DNA from: Phoenix dactylifera
Taxonomy: Eukaryota; Streptophyta; Magnoliopsida; Arecales; Arecaceae
Length of the DNA stretch: 64,000 nt
Assembly: GCF_009389715.1 (NCBI RefSeq)
Contig: NC_052395.1
Location: 1,116,001 to 1,180,000, forward strand
Reading direction: 5' to 3'
Shown: piece after piece, positions 21,319 to 33,843 of the stretch
Position numbering within the stretch: position 1 is the stretch's first letter
Layout of the letters: the number at the start of each line of letters is the position of its first letter
Translations under genes and position numbers: made by a program
The notes under the pieces: generated by a model
The model's input: the letters and a program-made list of their open reading frames with translations, nothing else
Told to the model about the DNA's origin: nothing
Database searches by the model: none

Positions 21319-24300
21319 ATGGCGTTCCCTTCTTTCGTCCCCTCGAAACCTTCTCTCCCCTTCTCTTCCTGTCCCTCTCCTCTCCTGTTCTCCCCTTCTT
21401 TCCTTCCTAGCTTCCAAGCCAAGGGGAGATTCTTTCCCTCGCGCTTCGATCTCCACAGACTCGATGCCTACCTCTCGCCCCAAACCCTCCAAAACCCTAG
21501 CGAAGAATCCCCGGAAGCCGATTCCCAGTCCCCAGGCGTCGAGATCAAGAAGAAGAAGAAAAAGAGGAAGCCCCGGCCTAATTTCTACGTCCAGACTATG
21601 GAGCGGTGGTCCCTGAAGATCTCCTCTGAGAGGTCAAGATTTCCGTGGCAAGAGCTGGCGGCAGAAGAGAAGAAGGATGCGCTCCAGTCTCTAATTGCTG
21701 CTCCTCGTTCCCCCTTTCGTGTAGAGAACGAATGCCTGCCTTCGGAAGGGGCTAATTATGGGCATGCCCAGTTGGATTCAAGAGCTAAGGGCCGGAAGCC
21801 GGTGGAAAATCTTGTGTTTGATGGAGAGAAAGGGAAGAGTAGGTTAGATTTGATAGTTGAGAAGCTGAATAGTTCTTTGGGTGATGAAAGTTCCGATTTG
21901 GAATCGCCACCTACTAGGTCTGGTGTTGACGAGAGATCGAATTCTGACGGCACGACTTTCAGTGTAGCCCAGCCTGGAAATGGAAGCAACCCAATCTCCC
22001 GACGTGTCGGCATTCCTTTGGAAAGTCTGCCGGTTTTGGCTTCTCAGGTACGTGGAGCAAAACTTCGACAAGCCCCTGGGGATTTTGAACCTAAAACCCA
22101 GACATCAGTGAAAAATTTCAATTTTAATAGAGAGGATGATGAAAAGCTGAATGGTTCTTTGGATAATAAAGGGTCTGATTTTTTAACTGTTGGATCACTG
22201 TCTACCAGTTGTGATGATGAGGAGAGGTTGAGCTCTGAGGTTACTGCTTGGAATTCAGCTCTGATTGTAGATGGAAACCATCCATTCTCCGGGCCTGCAG
22301 GCATTCCTCTTGGAAGTCAGCCAGTGTTGGCTCCTCAGGTCCATGGGGCAAGACCTAGACAAACCAATTTGGACTCCAAAGCTAAGAACCAGACGTCACT
22401 GGAGGATTCTGAGTTTGATGGCGAGGAGGAGCCCAGAGCTGGTTTGCTGGATGAGCAGATAGCTGACTCTTCAAACCAAGATAACTGCAATTTAAGTCAG
22501 GATAATGTTTTAGTTAACTCTAATGATGAAGACACGCCGAATTGCATTAAGCAGCACTCTCTAACTAATAAAGCGTTAGCTGTTCCTTTAGGAAATGTTG
22601 CAGCCGATACTGTTAAACAACATGTAAATCAGGTTCCATTGCAAAGGCTTGAGTTTGATGCAGTGAGTGGAAAGAGCAATGTCAGTGCAATACTTGAAAA
22701 GCTTAAGAGTTCTATGGATCAAGATAGCTCCAGCATAGATTCAAACATTTCTTGTGGTGTATCTGATGACGAACGTGGGTCTAATACTGACTATTATATT
22801 GCCAATTTAATGGGTCCGGTATCATTCCCATGGGAGCGAGATGGTGGTTCTAGAGATAGAGAGCAGTTGCATAGGAAGAGCAACACCGAACTGGCAGAAA
22901 GGACCATCCCAGAGCCTGAGCTACGGAGGCTTAGAGATGCTGCATTAAGGATGAAAGAGAGGATGAAGGTTGGACCAGCAGGGGTTACTGAGGCTGTTGT
23001 GCAAAGCATTCATGAGAAGTGGAAGGAAAATGAGGTGGTCAAATTGAGGTTTGAAGGCCCGCCGAGCCTGTGCATGAAGAGGACACATGAGGTCTTGGAG
23101 GTCAGTTTTGCTAGCATTCACTGCTTTACATCCATGGCTTTTAAGAGTAGTCATTGTATTGAACTGCAATGAGTATTTTTTTCTATAAGCTAGTGACCTT
23201 GAAGCTTCTGAGAGCATGTCCTTGGATTCTTTAAATGTGTATTCTTTTATCGTGAGGTTATTGCTAATATCCTAGTTGGACCTATGCTTCATTCTATGCC
23301 TTCTGGTCTGTAAAGAAAATGGAAGGATTTTTTACTTTCCCACAAAGACTTATACAGTTTTCCATCTACAGTTTATCATCTGAGTATGAAACTAGTATCA
23401 GATCTTTACCATTTTTAGCTTGGGATTATTTACTTTCTGATGAAGACTTATACAACATTTCCATCTACAGTTTGTCATCTGAGTATGAAACTAATATCAG
23501 TTTTTTTACCATTTCTAGCTTGGGAAGATCGAATTCTTTGAGATCCTTAACTTGTGTTTATCTTGGTTCTGCCACCTACTTAACTTCATCACATGATTTA
23601 TATTTTGAATCCAACAATAAGGGACTAATTTCATACAGCTTGCTTATCTAAATGATAGACCACCAAGTCACATGATGATTCAATACATAGTTTCATGAGA
23701 TGCACAACATGCAGCCTCTTGTAAAGTTACTTCTATAGGCTATTCATGGTTTTAGTGAGTTCTTTTTAGGTGAATATGTAAATCAGATAATCTTAAAACA
23801 TGGTCTTTTGTAGAACAGGTTTTATGAAAACAGGGGGAGAGCTATTTTTCATAAAACCGATTTTTCAGGTTTTACAACTTGACAATTATGGCAAAACTTG
23901 TTTTATGGAAAACAACCAAACAACCATTTCTTAAAAAATTATTCATCTTGATTTTTTTTATTAACCTGTTTTACTAAAACTTGTCAACCAAATGGTCTCT
24001 TAGTTTAGTCTCAAAATACTTGTTTTAGTAATATTGATAGTCTCTAAGCTGGTTCTAATTAGTTGGGATGAGACCAGATGTTATAGCTGATTAGTAATTT
24101 TGACAGTTTTTATATACAAATCCTTCTATTTGTAATAAAATGTTATTATCACTGTCATGTTTAAATAATTGCTTACCTCGGTGCTAAAACATTAAAATAA
24201 TTGCTTTTCATTTTTCAAATTCTCTGTATGCAGTCTTCCTACATGAAACTTATGTATGTTATTCAATTGACATTTATTATTGTCGTGTGTTAACCAGAGG

Positions 24301-27300
24301 AAAACTGGAGGTCTGGTGATTTGGAGGTCTGGAAGATCCCTTGTGTTATACCGGGGAATGACCTATGAACTTCCTTGTGTGCAGTCATATTCAAAACTTG
24401 TTAATACTAAATCTGATTCCAATTTGATGACTTCATCTGCAAATCCATCTGAAGGATCTATAGATACATCTGATATTGACAATCTGTTAGATCAGTTGGG
24501 ACCACGATTTAAAGATTGGTCTGGCCGCAACCCACTTCCTGTTGATGCTGACTTGCTTCCTGGTGTAGTTCCTGGTTACAAACCACCATTTAGACTTCTT
24601 CCTTACAAGACCAGAAGTTCTCTGAGAGAGGGGGAAATGACATTTCTTCGTCGGCTTGCTAGAAAAATGCCTCCTCATTTTGCTCTAGGTATGATTATCA
24701 AATTTCTGACTAAAGGAGTTCAGTATAATTTATCCCTGTTTCTACTATTGACATGTCATACTATTTGTCCATGCTGTAGGACGAAACAGGCAACACCAAG
24801 GGTTAGCTACTGCCGTGGTCAAATTATGGGAGAAAAGTGCTATCGCAAAGATAGCCATCAAGCGTGGTGTACCAAATACATGTAATGATAGGATGGCCGA
24901 AGAAATCAAGGTGGACAATATGACATGATTTATATTGGTAGAAGTTAGTGATATAATAATTTATCTTTTTTATGTGAAAATGATACACAATGTGAGCACT
25001 CTCTGATGCTCTGTCTGCATATTTTAGTTTATTGTCTTTGCCCCATTATATCCCTAAATGAGCACAATTGTGAGTTGCTTTCTCAATTGATCGTGGATTG
25101 ACTTAGTGGTCAGTCTCTGAACAAGTTCAGATGTCTGGGCCTTGAATAGTTCCTTATAGTGCTTAATGCTTGCCATACATGATCTAAGTTGTGCATAAAT
25201 ATTTAATATTCTACACCTTCCTATAAAATTTGTTAGCAAATACCATTTAGTGGAATTGTTTATCATCTTTTTGGGATCCAATTCCAAATCATTTGTTTGT
25301 AGCTATGATCTTTCTAATGAGTCCCCTTTGTTGAGGTAGTATACTCTTCATGATAGTAATGAACCTTACTTCAAAACTGTCCTTTCCCTTAAAGAAAATA
25401 GCATGCTGCTTATTTTGTAATTGTGAATTTAGACAGACTTCTTTTTCATAATTAGGACTTGTCAAATTTCTACGAAGGTCACACCCAGAAATGAATACAT
25501 GGGGCCAGGAAGGTTTTGGCATAAATTTGTTTTGTTAGAATATGTTCTTACTTGTTCACCTTTATTTTTCTATGGCCAGTCGTGCCTCAACTTTAATGAG
25601 TTGTAAGTATGCTAATTATTGTCTATTGTGAAATTTCTGTAGACTTTACTATTGGTTAAGACCAGAGTATATGAACAAGAGACATGCATGTACATGATAG
25701 AACTTCACATTTGTTCTTGACCAGTTTTGGAACTACGAAAAAGCTATACGAGCAAGGTACAGGCATGTACGGCATGAAAACATTAGTACCAGATCTTGAA
25801 TTAAATGTTGGCATTTACCAATATTCTATATAATCTCCCACCTTATTATTAGTTGGTCAGGTTTACTTTCCTTTCTTTTACAACTTTGTCATTGAACAAA
25901 TTCCTTGTGCAATATAAATTCTGATATCAGAAGATCATTTGCAGAAATTGACAGGGGGAATACTTCTTTCGAGGAACAAGGAGTATATTGTCTTCTATAG
26001 GGGAAATGACTTTTTGACACCTTCAGTTAGGGATGTGCTGGTAAAAAAAGAGAAGCTAGCTGCTATTCAGCAGGATGACGAAGAAGTAGCTCGGATAAGG
26101 GCATCATCAATTGTTTCCAATGCAAAAAGTAATAAGGCTCCATTGGTCGCTGGTACTCTTGCAGAAACGTTGGAAGCAAAAACTCGCTGGGGAAACCCAC
26201 TAAGCAGCGAGCATAGAGAAAAGATGAGGAAGGATTTAGATTTAGCTAAGCATGCATCTCTTATTAGATACCTTCAGAGAAAGCTATTTTTTGTAAGTCC
26301 TTTACTGCATTACGGAATGATGCTTAACATAGCCAATGATCTGAAGTTATTTGTGTGACCAAATGTTGCAGTTTGAGCACAATAATATTTACGACCTTCT
26401 CCTATTCGTGAATGGATTTACCAGGCAAAAGCAAGAGTCAGGAAGGCAGAGGAGGCTCAGGCCAAGGTGCAGGAGTTTCTGAAGCCAGCAGGGCTCCCAA
26501 CTGATTTAGAAACTGTTACCGATGAGGAGCGGTTCTTGTTTCGCAAAATTGGCCTTAAAATGAGATCTTATTTCCCTCTTGGTAATGAAATTACAATTTC
26601 TTTGTCTTCATAATTTTTGATCTCTTTATACATCCCATACTCAAATATGTCAACTATCAGGGAGACGGGGAGTTTTTGATGGAACTATAGAAAATATGCA
26701 CTTAAGTTGGAAGTATAGAGAACTAGTTAAAATTTTTGTGAAGGGAAAAACCTTTGCACAAGTAAAGCACATTGCAATCTCTCTGGAGGCAGAGAGTGGC
26801 GGAGTATTGATTTCACTTGATAAAACTACAAAAGGTTATGCAATCATCATCTACCGTGGTAAGAACTATCAGCGCCCTCTAACTTTGAGGCCCAAGAATT
26901 TGTTGACAAGGAGGCAGGCATTAGCACGCTCTATAGAACTCCAGAGACGTGAGGTAACATCGTAAAATTTACTGACTGCCATTTATGGCTTTGTTCCACT
27001 ACTGGTAGTGTTCTTGCTGACAATTCCTCTCTCTTCACTAATATGAAAATTTTCAGGCATTGAGCCATCATATTTCAAATCTTCAGGACAGAATTCAGAT
27101 TCTAAAATCTCAACTAGTATGATTTGGCTCGTCTCATTCATTCATTTTTTCTTTTTGGCTCAGTTACTATAACTTTTGTAACTTTATTAGATACTTAAGA
27201 CATCTTGATCCATCTTTCTTAATGTTGGTAATTTTCCTTGTTATTTCTGACAGGATCAAATGAAATCTGAAAAGGATTCAGGCGGTAACGAACTAGACTT

Positions 27301-27978
27301 GCAGCTTAACGATGCTGTATTTTCTGATGATGATGATGTGGAGGTGAGGTTGCAAAATTTGTTAGTAAAGTTTTGAATGTTTTAAGTGCTGGGGTTTGCC
27401 CATATCTAATGACCTTATGAAATCTATTTGAATTCAGTCTTGATTGTTGCATGCAGCATAGGCCTATTTGTTGAAAACTTTTGATACTATAAAGCTATAC
27501 TAGTTTCCAGTCACATATATCTATCTGTTTTTAACATTTGCAATGTAGTGGCTAATCGATAAGCAGGTTCAGTTTGATTGTGAATATATGGTAGATGCCT
27601 GAACGTTATAGGCTGGTTGAAAATTTATAGGAAACTCTACAGTTACAGGCCTTTAACAAATGCTAAAATAACTGATGTTCTCCATTGTTAAACATCTAAT
27701 AAACTAATTGTATAATTTCAGATAACTTCGTTTTTAAGTTCTGTTTAATTGGATAAAAGATATGTCCATTGATCATGAAGTAGCAAGTGCATACCAGCAC
27801 ACAGCAGCTAATTATGTGGGTTCTTTGGCAGAACTAATTTGCATGTAATAGATGGATTTTTGTTAATTGTCATCTGATGGATATTTTCTGATGCCAGGAT
27901 GAAGGTGAAGAGGCTTATCTTGAAACGTATCGTAGTGATGATGAGGATAATGCTGCTGCTTCTGCAGAGGGGCTGTAA
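21319..27978 (+). CDS. CRM-domain organellar RNA splicing factor, CFM3-like
   Basis: Nine exons: 21319-23100, 24298-24688, 24780-24910, 25945-26292, 26425-26581, 26661-26953, 27057-27116, 27254-27343, 27898-27978. All borders are GT/AG with matching phases; the sum is 3333 bp, 1110 residues plus stop. The first 50 residues are S/F/P-rich, like a plastid or dual transit peptide. Three CRM (YhbY-like) RNA-binding domains follow. CRM1 is at about 535-620 ([26 protein letters not shown]), CRM2 at about 705-800 ([29 protein letters not shown]) and CRM3 at about 916-1010 ([30 protein letters not shown]). The tail is acidic. The family promotes group II intron splicing in chloroplasts, CFM3 also in mitochondria. 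Three CRM domains and the conserved sequence favour CFM3 over CRS1 or CAF; exact orthology is inferred. It looks intact. Confidence 0.9.
23345..23530 (+). repeat. Intronic tandem duplication, about 100 bp
   Basis: GACTTATACA, CCATCTACAGTTT, TCATCTGAGTATGAAACTA, TATCAG and CTAGCTTGGGA-like blocks occur twice in order, at about 23346 and 23447, within intron 1 of the CRM gene. Confidence 0.8.
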
Positions 27979-28710
27979 CTTCCAAAAGGAACATTTATCA
28001 GATACTCCCAAGTTGGTGCCAAGTCATATGCTATCAGGGGGCTACCACATGATGCACGCCATTTGATCATTTGAGCAACCATTGAATACAATAAAATCCC
28101 ATATGTTAAGTAGCTTGTCTTGCCAATTCATGGGGTAACCGTTAGTATTCTCGGACCCGGAATGGCGAAATGCCATCATTCTGAAGTTTAGGGTCGGGTC
28201 TCTTAGCAGAATCATCAATATCCTCCTATCTTTAGCTCTGCCCATTCTGTTGTAAAGTATGCTATATTTCTTTGTTCTAGTAATTTTCCATTCTGTTGTG
28301 AGTATTCTCGAATCCAATAGCATTTTCAGCCCACTCATCTAAATAGGCCATAATTTATTTTATTTTCCTGCAGCAAATGTCCATAGCCTCACCTACAGTG
28401 TCCTTGTCCTCTACTTCCTTCGGGACTTATTTATTTTTTCCATTTTAGATAAATAAATTCAGCATTATTTTAATTCTATCAACCAGACATGGATAATCAA
28501 ATTTCTTTGGTTTTATTGTGTCAGTAGCAATGTTTGTAAGCACTATAGATTGTTGCTGCTTCATGCAAGTTAACAATTGTTCAAAATCAAAGTGTGATAT
28601 CCCTAATGAGTTAGCTTGGGAGGCACATTAGATTTGTCATATGTGTGATTCTGTCAGCATCAATTGACACAGATGGTTGTATTTGTATAGTGTCTTTTTT
28701 TTTTTTGGGC
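27979..28710. other. 3' flank of the CRM gene, no gene
   Basis: It probably contains the 3' untranslated region. AATAAA-like sequences occur near 28089 (CAATAAAAT) and 28450 (AAATAAATT). No other feature was recognised. Confidence 0.5.
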
Positions 28711-28726
28711 GAAAGTATTTCTATGG

Positions 28727-29079
28727 ACCACCGAGGTGGTAGCCGTAGCACGGTGGGAACGGAGCTTTGATTCTACCGGAGTGGCCCAGGTTCGAAACGC
28801 GCGGGTGTCGATTAAATGTGGGGATCAGATGCCTCTCATCTGGTTTGCCTGGTGGAGTCGCTATCTGGTCTGCCGTTACTTAGGTAGTGCTGGTGTGACG
28901 TATTCATGCGTGATGGGGCTGCCACACTGGTGGGATTCCTCCACGGGTGGGGAGGGTATGAGGAAAAAATGTTCTATCCGTATCGAACACTCCAGCGGGA
29001 AGAGGGCTCAATGGTGGTTGCTACGTGGGTGAGGAGAACCTTACCCCTTTCTTTCCTTTTTCTTAAGCAAAAAAAAAAA
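28727..29079 (+). mobile_element. tRNA-derived SINE with poly-A tail and 16-bp target duplication
   Basis: The element is flanked by identical GAAAGTATTTCTATGG at 28711-28726 and 29080-29095. The 5' part has a box A-like GGTAGCCGTAGCACGGTGG and a box B GGTTCGAAAC about 50 bp later, the internal Pol III promoter of tRNA-derived SINEs. It ends in an A-run (29069-29079). It is about 353 bp, non-coding, and inserted downstream of the CRM gene in the same orientation. The perfect duplication suggests a fairly recent insertion. Autonomous LINE machinery would have been supplied in trans. Confidence 0.85.
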
Positions 29080-29095
29080 GAAAGTATTTCTATGG

Positions 29096-30289
29096 TGTCT
29101 TTTAATCTTATGTCATTGTATTCAAAGGCCATTGTCAAGTATTTGGCTCTTATTGTTAGATAAACATCTTTTCCAGACAAATTTCATATTTGTTTCTGTT
29201 GCTGCTATTGTTGGCGGCGGTGGTAGTGGAGAAGGTGATGGTGTATGGGTGGAGGGTGTAGTTAGTGTTGGATTGTTTTTTTATTTAAAAAAATCAACTA
29301 AAACAAAGTTCACCTGTACTTTCTCACATTGCAGCCTTCTTTTTTTTAAAAAAAAAAATTCTAATGCAAATTGGTTTGGGTTTCAACTACATGAAGGATC
29401 ATAAGGTACGATCTGGGTTGACCCAAGTACCTGAAGAATCATAACGTACTATCTGGGTTGACACTAATTGAATTGCATCCCAACAAGAGTCAAGATAGGC
29501 ATGCCTCCAAGCATTGACCATGAGTCAATATCAAGTCATGTGCACACATATGACATGAATATTTGGGGCAGAAATATCGGTGCCATCTTGACATCATATG
29601 TAGCAGCACGTATCGCATAAATATTTGGCTTTTAACTATTTAGTTGGGAGGAGTCATGTTTTCTTTTCGGTTCTAAGAGCCAATGAAAATATTTCAATCT
29701 TTCAAAATCTAATTCTTACTTTCTCTAATATTTATATTTTATTTTATTTTTTATTTCGATTCCGGTTACGAATTAAATACGTCGGAGAATGTGGCTATTC
29801 TAATTTTCATTTCAGTCCGCTTTGTTTTCAATTCTAATTCCAATTGCAAACCAAATGCATCCTTGAGTTAAATACAGATTGCACTCAGTAGGATTTCAAT
29901 ATCTTAGTAAAAGTTCTTCTCATCCCTCTTGTGCTGTCTATTTTAAGTCTTCAATTGCTGGGTAGCAGTTATTTCCTATCTTTAGAATTTGTTTGTTCTG
30001 AGGTCCCTGACCCCTTTTTTTTTAAAAAAAATAACAAATCTTGAAATTATGATTAAATCAATACTTTGTTCGGTCTTTAATTTACTGGTCAAGAGAGTTT
30101 ATCAGGATAAACTCCTCAGGTATAAGCCAATCCATTAAAAAAACAAAAAAGAAAAGCAAGGGGTCAACTCGACCCCTCAGGATCATAACGGCCCCTTATA
30201 GGAACCGGGACGAGATCAAGGACCATCCATTCTGAGTCGAACGTCTAGTGATAAAACACACGCCCCACGGATGGACTGATTGGCATATT
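29096..30289. other. Intergenic; no gene recognised
   Basis: A 42-bp near-tandem duplication lies at 29392-29465 (ATCATAAGGTACGATCTGGG and ATCATAACGTACTATCTGGG). Otherwise it is AT-rich without coding potential. Confidence 0.5.
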
Positions 30290-30442
30290 CTTCCGCTGCG
30301 CGGAATGAATGAAGCATCGGGGACCGTCGTCGCCGCACGGAAAAGAGAGGCTTCAAGAAACTCAATTCCTTCGACGTCCCGGCCGGTCTATCTGGAGATT
30401 GGAGGTTAAAGAATAATAACAGAACCATTCCTTCATTCCAGG
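30290..30442 (+). other. Possible 5' untranslated exon of the 33.6 kb small-protein gene
   Basis: This GC-richer stretch ends CCTTCATTCCAG followed by GTGCGATTTC, a usable 5' splice site. It lies in an otherwise AT-rich region, with plant 5'-leader-like composition. Linking it to the ORF at 33637 across a 3.2 kb intron is inference only. Confidence 0.3.
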
Positions 30443-31329
30443 TGCGATTTCTATGAAACCCTTGTGCGTTAAATTTCACTTTTTAATTCCATTTCTCTTT
30501 CCCCTTCGCTTTCTTGATTAGAAATTCGTTCCTGTTGGCCTTCAGAGGGGACCCGTGTCGGCATTTTTCCTCTGAATTTTAGTAATTTTCGGGTGACATT
30601 TTGAAACCCTAATTGTCGGGTTGAGAGGAAATAGGCCAAAGATCTCGCCTAGGAAACGATCATCAATCATCGTGCGAGACGATTAGACGAATGACGGTCG
30701 CTTCAATTCGGGATCAACCACCTAATTCGTTTCAACTTATTGATCTAGGGCATTAGTAGGAATTTTAATCATTTTGTTTGAGAGTTGGGATCAAGAACTT
30801 TGGGATGAGGAAAAGGTGTGCTAGTTGGAGTAATTGGATGGAGCAGATGTCTTCAAAAGATTAAAAACAAAAGTTTTTAGGGCATTATAGGGCTTTAGAA
30901 CCAGTATGTTAACTTTTGGACATTGCTGGATTAAATTCATGATAGATACTTAGATAAGATCTACGAAGAGGATTTTGACTAATCTATTAAGAGAAATAAG
31001 AGTGATTATAACCTCTAAACGTGAGTTGCCATGCCCGGCGTAGCCTAGAAAAACATGCAGTCCAGCATGAGAAAATGGTTTTTTTAATAAAAAAGAACAA
31101 ATCATATATTTAGTATTTGAATTTTCCGGGGATGATCATGCCTCCATATATGCAGGGGAGAATGACTTTGTATTCCTAAACCATTCATTTGTTAAATTAT
31201 TGCTTCTTAAACAAAACATAAGACTAAATAAAAGAAAGGGTTTCTACATCCCAATTCTTTTTGTTTCTATAGCAAGATTTCAACTATATGTATGTACGTG
31301 TGTGTGTGTATATAGAGAGAGCTAGACTT

Positions 31330-31615
31330 GGCTGCTCAAGTGGATCTCCACTTGGATCTGGTCAGATCTATATTGCACGATGGGAGTTCCACATCGATGA
31401 TCCATGTCGTTGGATGTGATTTACTACCTCTAAACTTCTTACACATCAAAAGTCATGTGATTTGGAGATGCCTATGCATCAAGTTATCAAAAAAAACATA
31501 TATAGTTTCATTTAGACTATCCATCTTTTAACCACTTGATGTATGGGTTAGGAGTCTCTACGTTACATGATTTTTTTATATGTAAGCAGTTTAGAAGTAG
31601 TAGATCACATTCAAT
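31330..31615. repeat. Foldback (inverted) repeat, MITE-like
   Basis: GTGATTTACTACCTCTAAAC at about 31417 and its continuation CTTCTTACACATC pair with the inverse of the right arm (GTAAGCAGTTTAGAAG, TAGTAGATCACATTC) at about 31573-31613. Arms are about 45 bp, 85% alike by eye. Confidence 0.6.
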
Positions 31616-31981
31616 AACTCAGAAAATTCTCACAAAATGATCCTTTATAACATTAATAATAATCACCTCCTAACTATTTCTATGGAAGGTAGTAATTTGT
31701 AGATAAGTCGTAGTGCACTTCTTGATATCTTCTTGGTCCACTTCTTGATATCTTCTTCTTGATCTGTTGTATAGAGTTGATATGGACATGATTCTTCACT
31801 ACTTTTTAATCTTTTCATTGTTGTTGGCTTTTCTCTAATGGACCTAGATCCCCTTTGCTTCTTTAATGTCTAACAAAGTCTTTAAATAATCGAGTGCATA
31901 GGCAATGCAATAATTGGCCCATTGCTTCATATTTTTTCCCCAAATCTCTAAACAAGCTCCCCTTTAGCTAAATTAATTTTT

Positions 31982-32389
31982 AGAGTAAATTACAAAAATT
32001 TTCTTGCTATTTGGGCTAAATTATACTTATATCCAATAGTTTGAAAAACCTACGCTTAGTCTTATGGGGTTTATTTTTATCCAACACTTTAACCCATAAC
32101 TTAAAGAACGCTAGTCAAACTATTAACTTTAAATAGGACCCAAATGCCACATCAGAAAAAATTTCAAAAATGATCAAGCTAACCTTAAGTGACATAATAG
32201 CCACCAGCTGCCCGAGGACATAAGAAAACTTGTGCATCCTCCTTCCCACCCAAGAGCAATTTCGACTTTTTACATGTGGTAAACAGCTTCACTACCGTTA
32301 ATTTAACTGGGTGTAAGGGTAGGTTTTACAAACTATTGGATGCAAGTGTAATAAACATAAACCTCAGGTGGGTTCTTGTAATTCACTCT
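31982..32389. mobile_element. MITE with long terminal inverted repeats (Mutator-like)
   Basis: The left end AGAGTAAATTACAAAAA and the inverse of the right end AGAGTGAATTACAAGAA start imperfect inverted repeats of about 75 bp. These share the inner block ATCCAATAGTTTG(A/T)AAAACCTAC. Flanks TAATTTTT and TAATTTCA fit a decayed 8-9 bp target duplication. Long inverted repeats plus that duplication size suggest a Mutator-type non-autonomous element. The interior is non-coding. Confidence 0.7.
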
Positions 32390-33014
32390 TAATTTCAATT
32401 AAAGAAACAGATGGCACCAATCGCTTGATACTATCTTTGGGCATCATTTTAAGTCTTACTCAACTTCTAGATGTATGCCTAGAATCCATTTTTGATTCGC
32501 AGCCATCTTTTAGTAGTACCATGTATTCATTCTGTTTTGTTGCTTGCAACCAGAGGCGTTACCTAGGCTATCTATGCTGTCCTTTATGACTGCTTGTCAT
32601 CTAGCTTTGTATTTCTACCTCATGTTGGGCAATTTAAGGAACCTGTTCTTGTCTTTCCTCATCTGAAAAGCATTTAGAAGGATTAATCAATCATTTAAAA
32701 ATAATCTAATAGGAAAGAATGTTATCAGAAAAGTTGAGTTTTGTTGAACTGTTTGTTATGCACAATTCTTGTTTGCTACGGAAAATGTTGCCACACACTT
32801 ATTGGTGGAGCGACATGAATATTCAACTTTTGTGGCTTTAGTAACCATGACAGCTTGGGACATGGGCCAAAGAAAGGCATGGGGATAGAGATTGATATAG
32901 GTCTAGGCGAGTTCTGCAGGTGCCATATGTAGATTACCAGGATTATGAATGTATTGGGTTATGCATTGGCCAAATGGCCTGCTGAGCTCACCCATACCAA
33001 CTACTTGATTTCTA

Positions 33015-33362
33015 GGATCTGTTTGGTTGCTGAGGAACTGAAAGAAAAGAAACATAGTTGTGCTAGTATCTTTATTTTCAATTTTTGGTAGTACAAAGAA
33101 AAATGGAAAAGGAAAAATTTTCAGAGAAGGCCAACATTTTCTCTAACCAGTGTAAAATTCTCTCCTTGAGAGAGAGCAATTTTGAGAAGAAAAGCGAAAA
33201 ATACTTCTCGCATGCAAATGAAAATAGAGTTTTTCCAACAACTTTCTCATTAATTCTTAATGCAACCGGACATTTGAAAATTCTCTATTTTTCTTTTCTT
33301 TTGTTTTCTTCTAGAGAAAGGATCTATTTTTCTTTCACTTTCTCATCAACCAAACAGAGCCC
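33015..33362. mobile_element. MITE with GGATCTGTTTGGTT ends
   Basis: The left end GGATCTGTTTGGTTG pairs with the inverse of the right end CAACCAAACAGAGCCC. It is about 348 bp, with an interior of TTTTC/GAAAA-rich sequence. It is the same end type as the element at 15744-16212. Confidence 0.6.
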
Positions 33363-33452
33363 TTGGGTTGAGGGCTCTTTATTACGTCCAACCCAATAGG
33401 GCTAGAATTGCCTACGGGTCTAATATGCGCACACATGTGCATGAATGCATGC

Positions 33453-33475
33453 AAGAGAGAGAGAGAGAGAGAGAG
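33453..33475. repeat. (GA)n microsatellite
   Basis: About eleven GA units, upstream of the small-protein ORF. Confidence 0.9.
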
Positions 33476-33636
33476 TCTTAAGCATCTTCTTTTGATGCCC
33501 CCTTGAAGTTGAAATCATGTGGCGAAGAATAAAAAAAGAGGCTGATCTGGAGGTGATACTTTCTTAGCCTTCCCCATCCCAATTTCTACTTTTGGTTCAT
33601 GACAGGATCAAAAAATATTTTGGTTACAGGCCTGGG

Positions 33637-33843
33637 ATGGTTATGGAGTTCAATTCAGCTGTGGCTTTGAGGGCTCTCCTTGCAGGTGGCTTAGCTATAT
33701 TTGCAAAGGTGGGCGGGGCAATGAAGGCTGCAGGAAGCATGAAGGTGGGTGCAGCAGCAGCTGCTATGTCTGCTGCTGCAACTGCAGCCATTTCAGGAAC
33801 CAAGCGAGAAGAAGAGGACGCTAGCAAACAGGCAGCAATGTGA
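33637..33843 (+). CDS. Small alanine-rich hydrophobic protein, function unknown
   Basis: The ORF of 68 codons starts MVMEFNSAVALRALLAGG, continues LAIFAKVGGAMKAAGSMK, then an alanine-rich stretch, and ends in a charged tail (SGTKREEEDASKQAAM). The middle could form one or two small-residue, glycine/alanine-packed membrane helices. Upstream, ATGACAG at 33600-33606 gives a possible splice acceptor, so the true gene may have 5' exons and an upstream start; the frame is open back to 33592. The composition differs sharply from the AT-rich flanks, and the ordered domain layout suggests a real gene. I do not recognise the family and assign no function. The second ATG (33643) is an alternative start. 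Confidence 0.6.
   Translation: MVMEFNSAVALRALLAGGLAIFAKVGGAMKAAGSMKVGAAAAAMSAAATAAISGTKREEEDASKQAAM

Noticed and set aside
28727-28800. A functional tRNA gene at the box A/box B motifs
   Set aside because: No cloverleaf can be drawn, and the motifs lie in a 353-bp body with an A-tail and target duplication, so it is a SINE.
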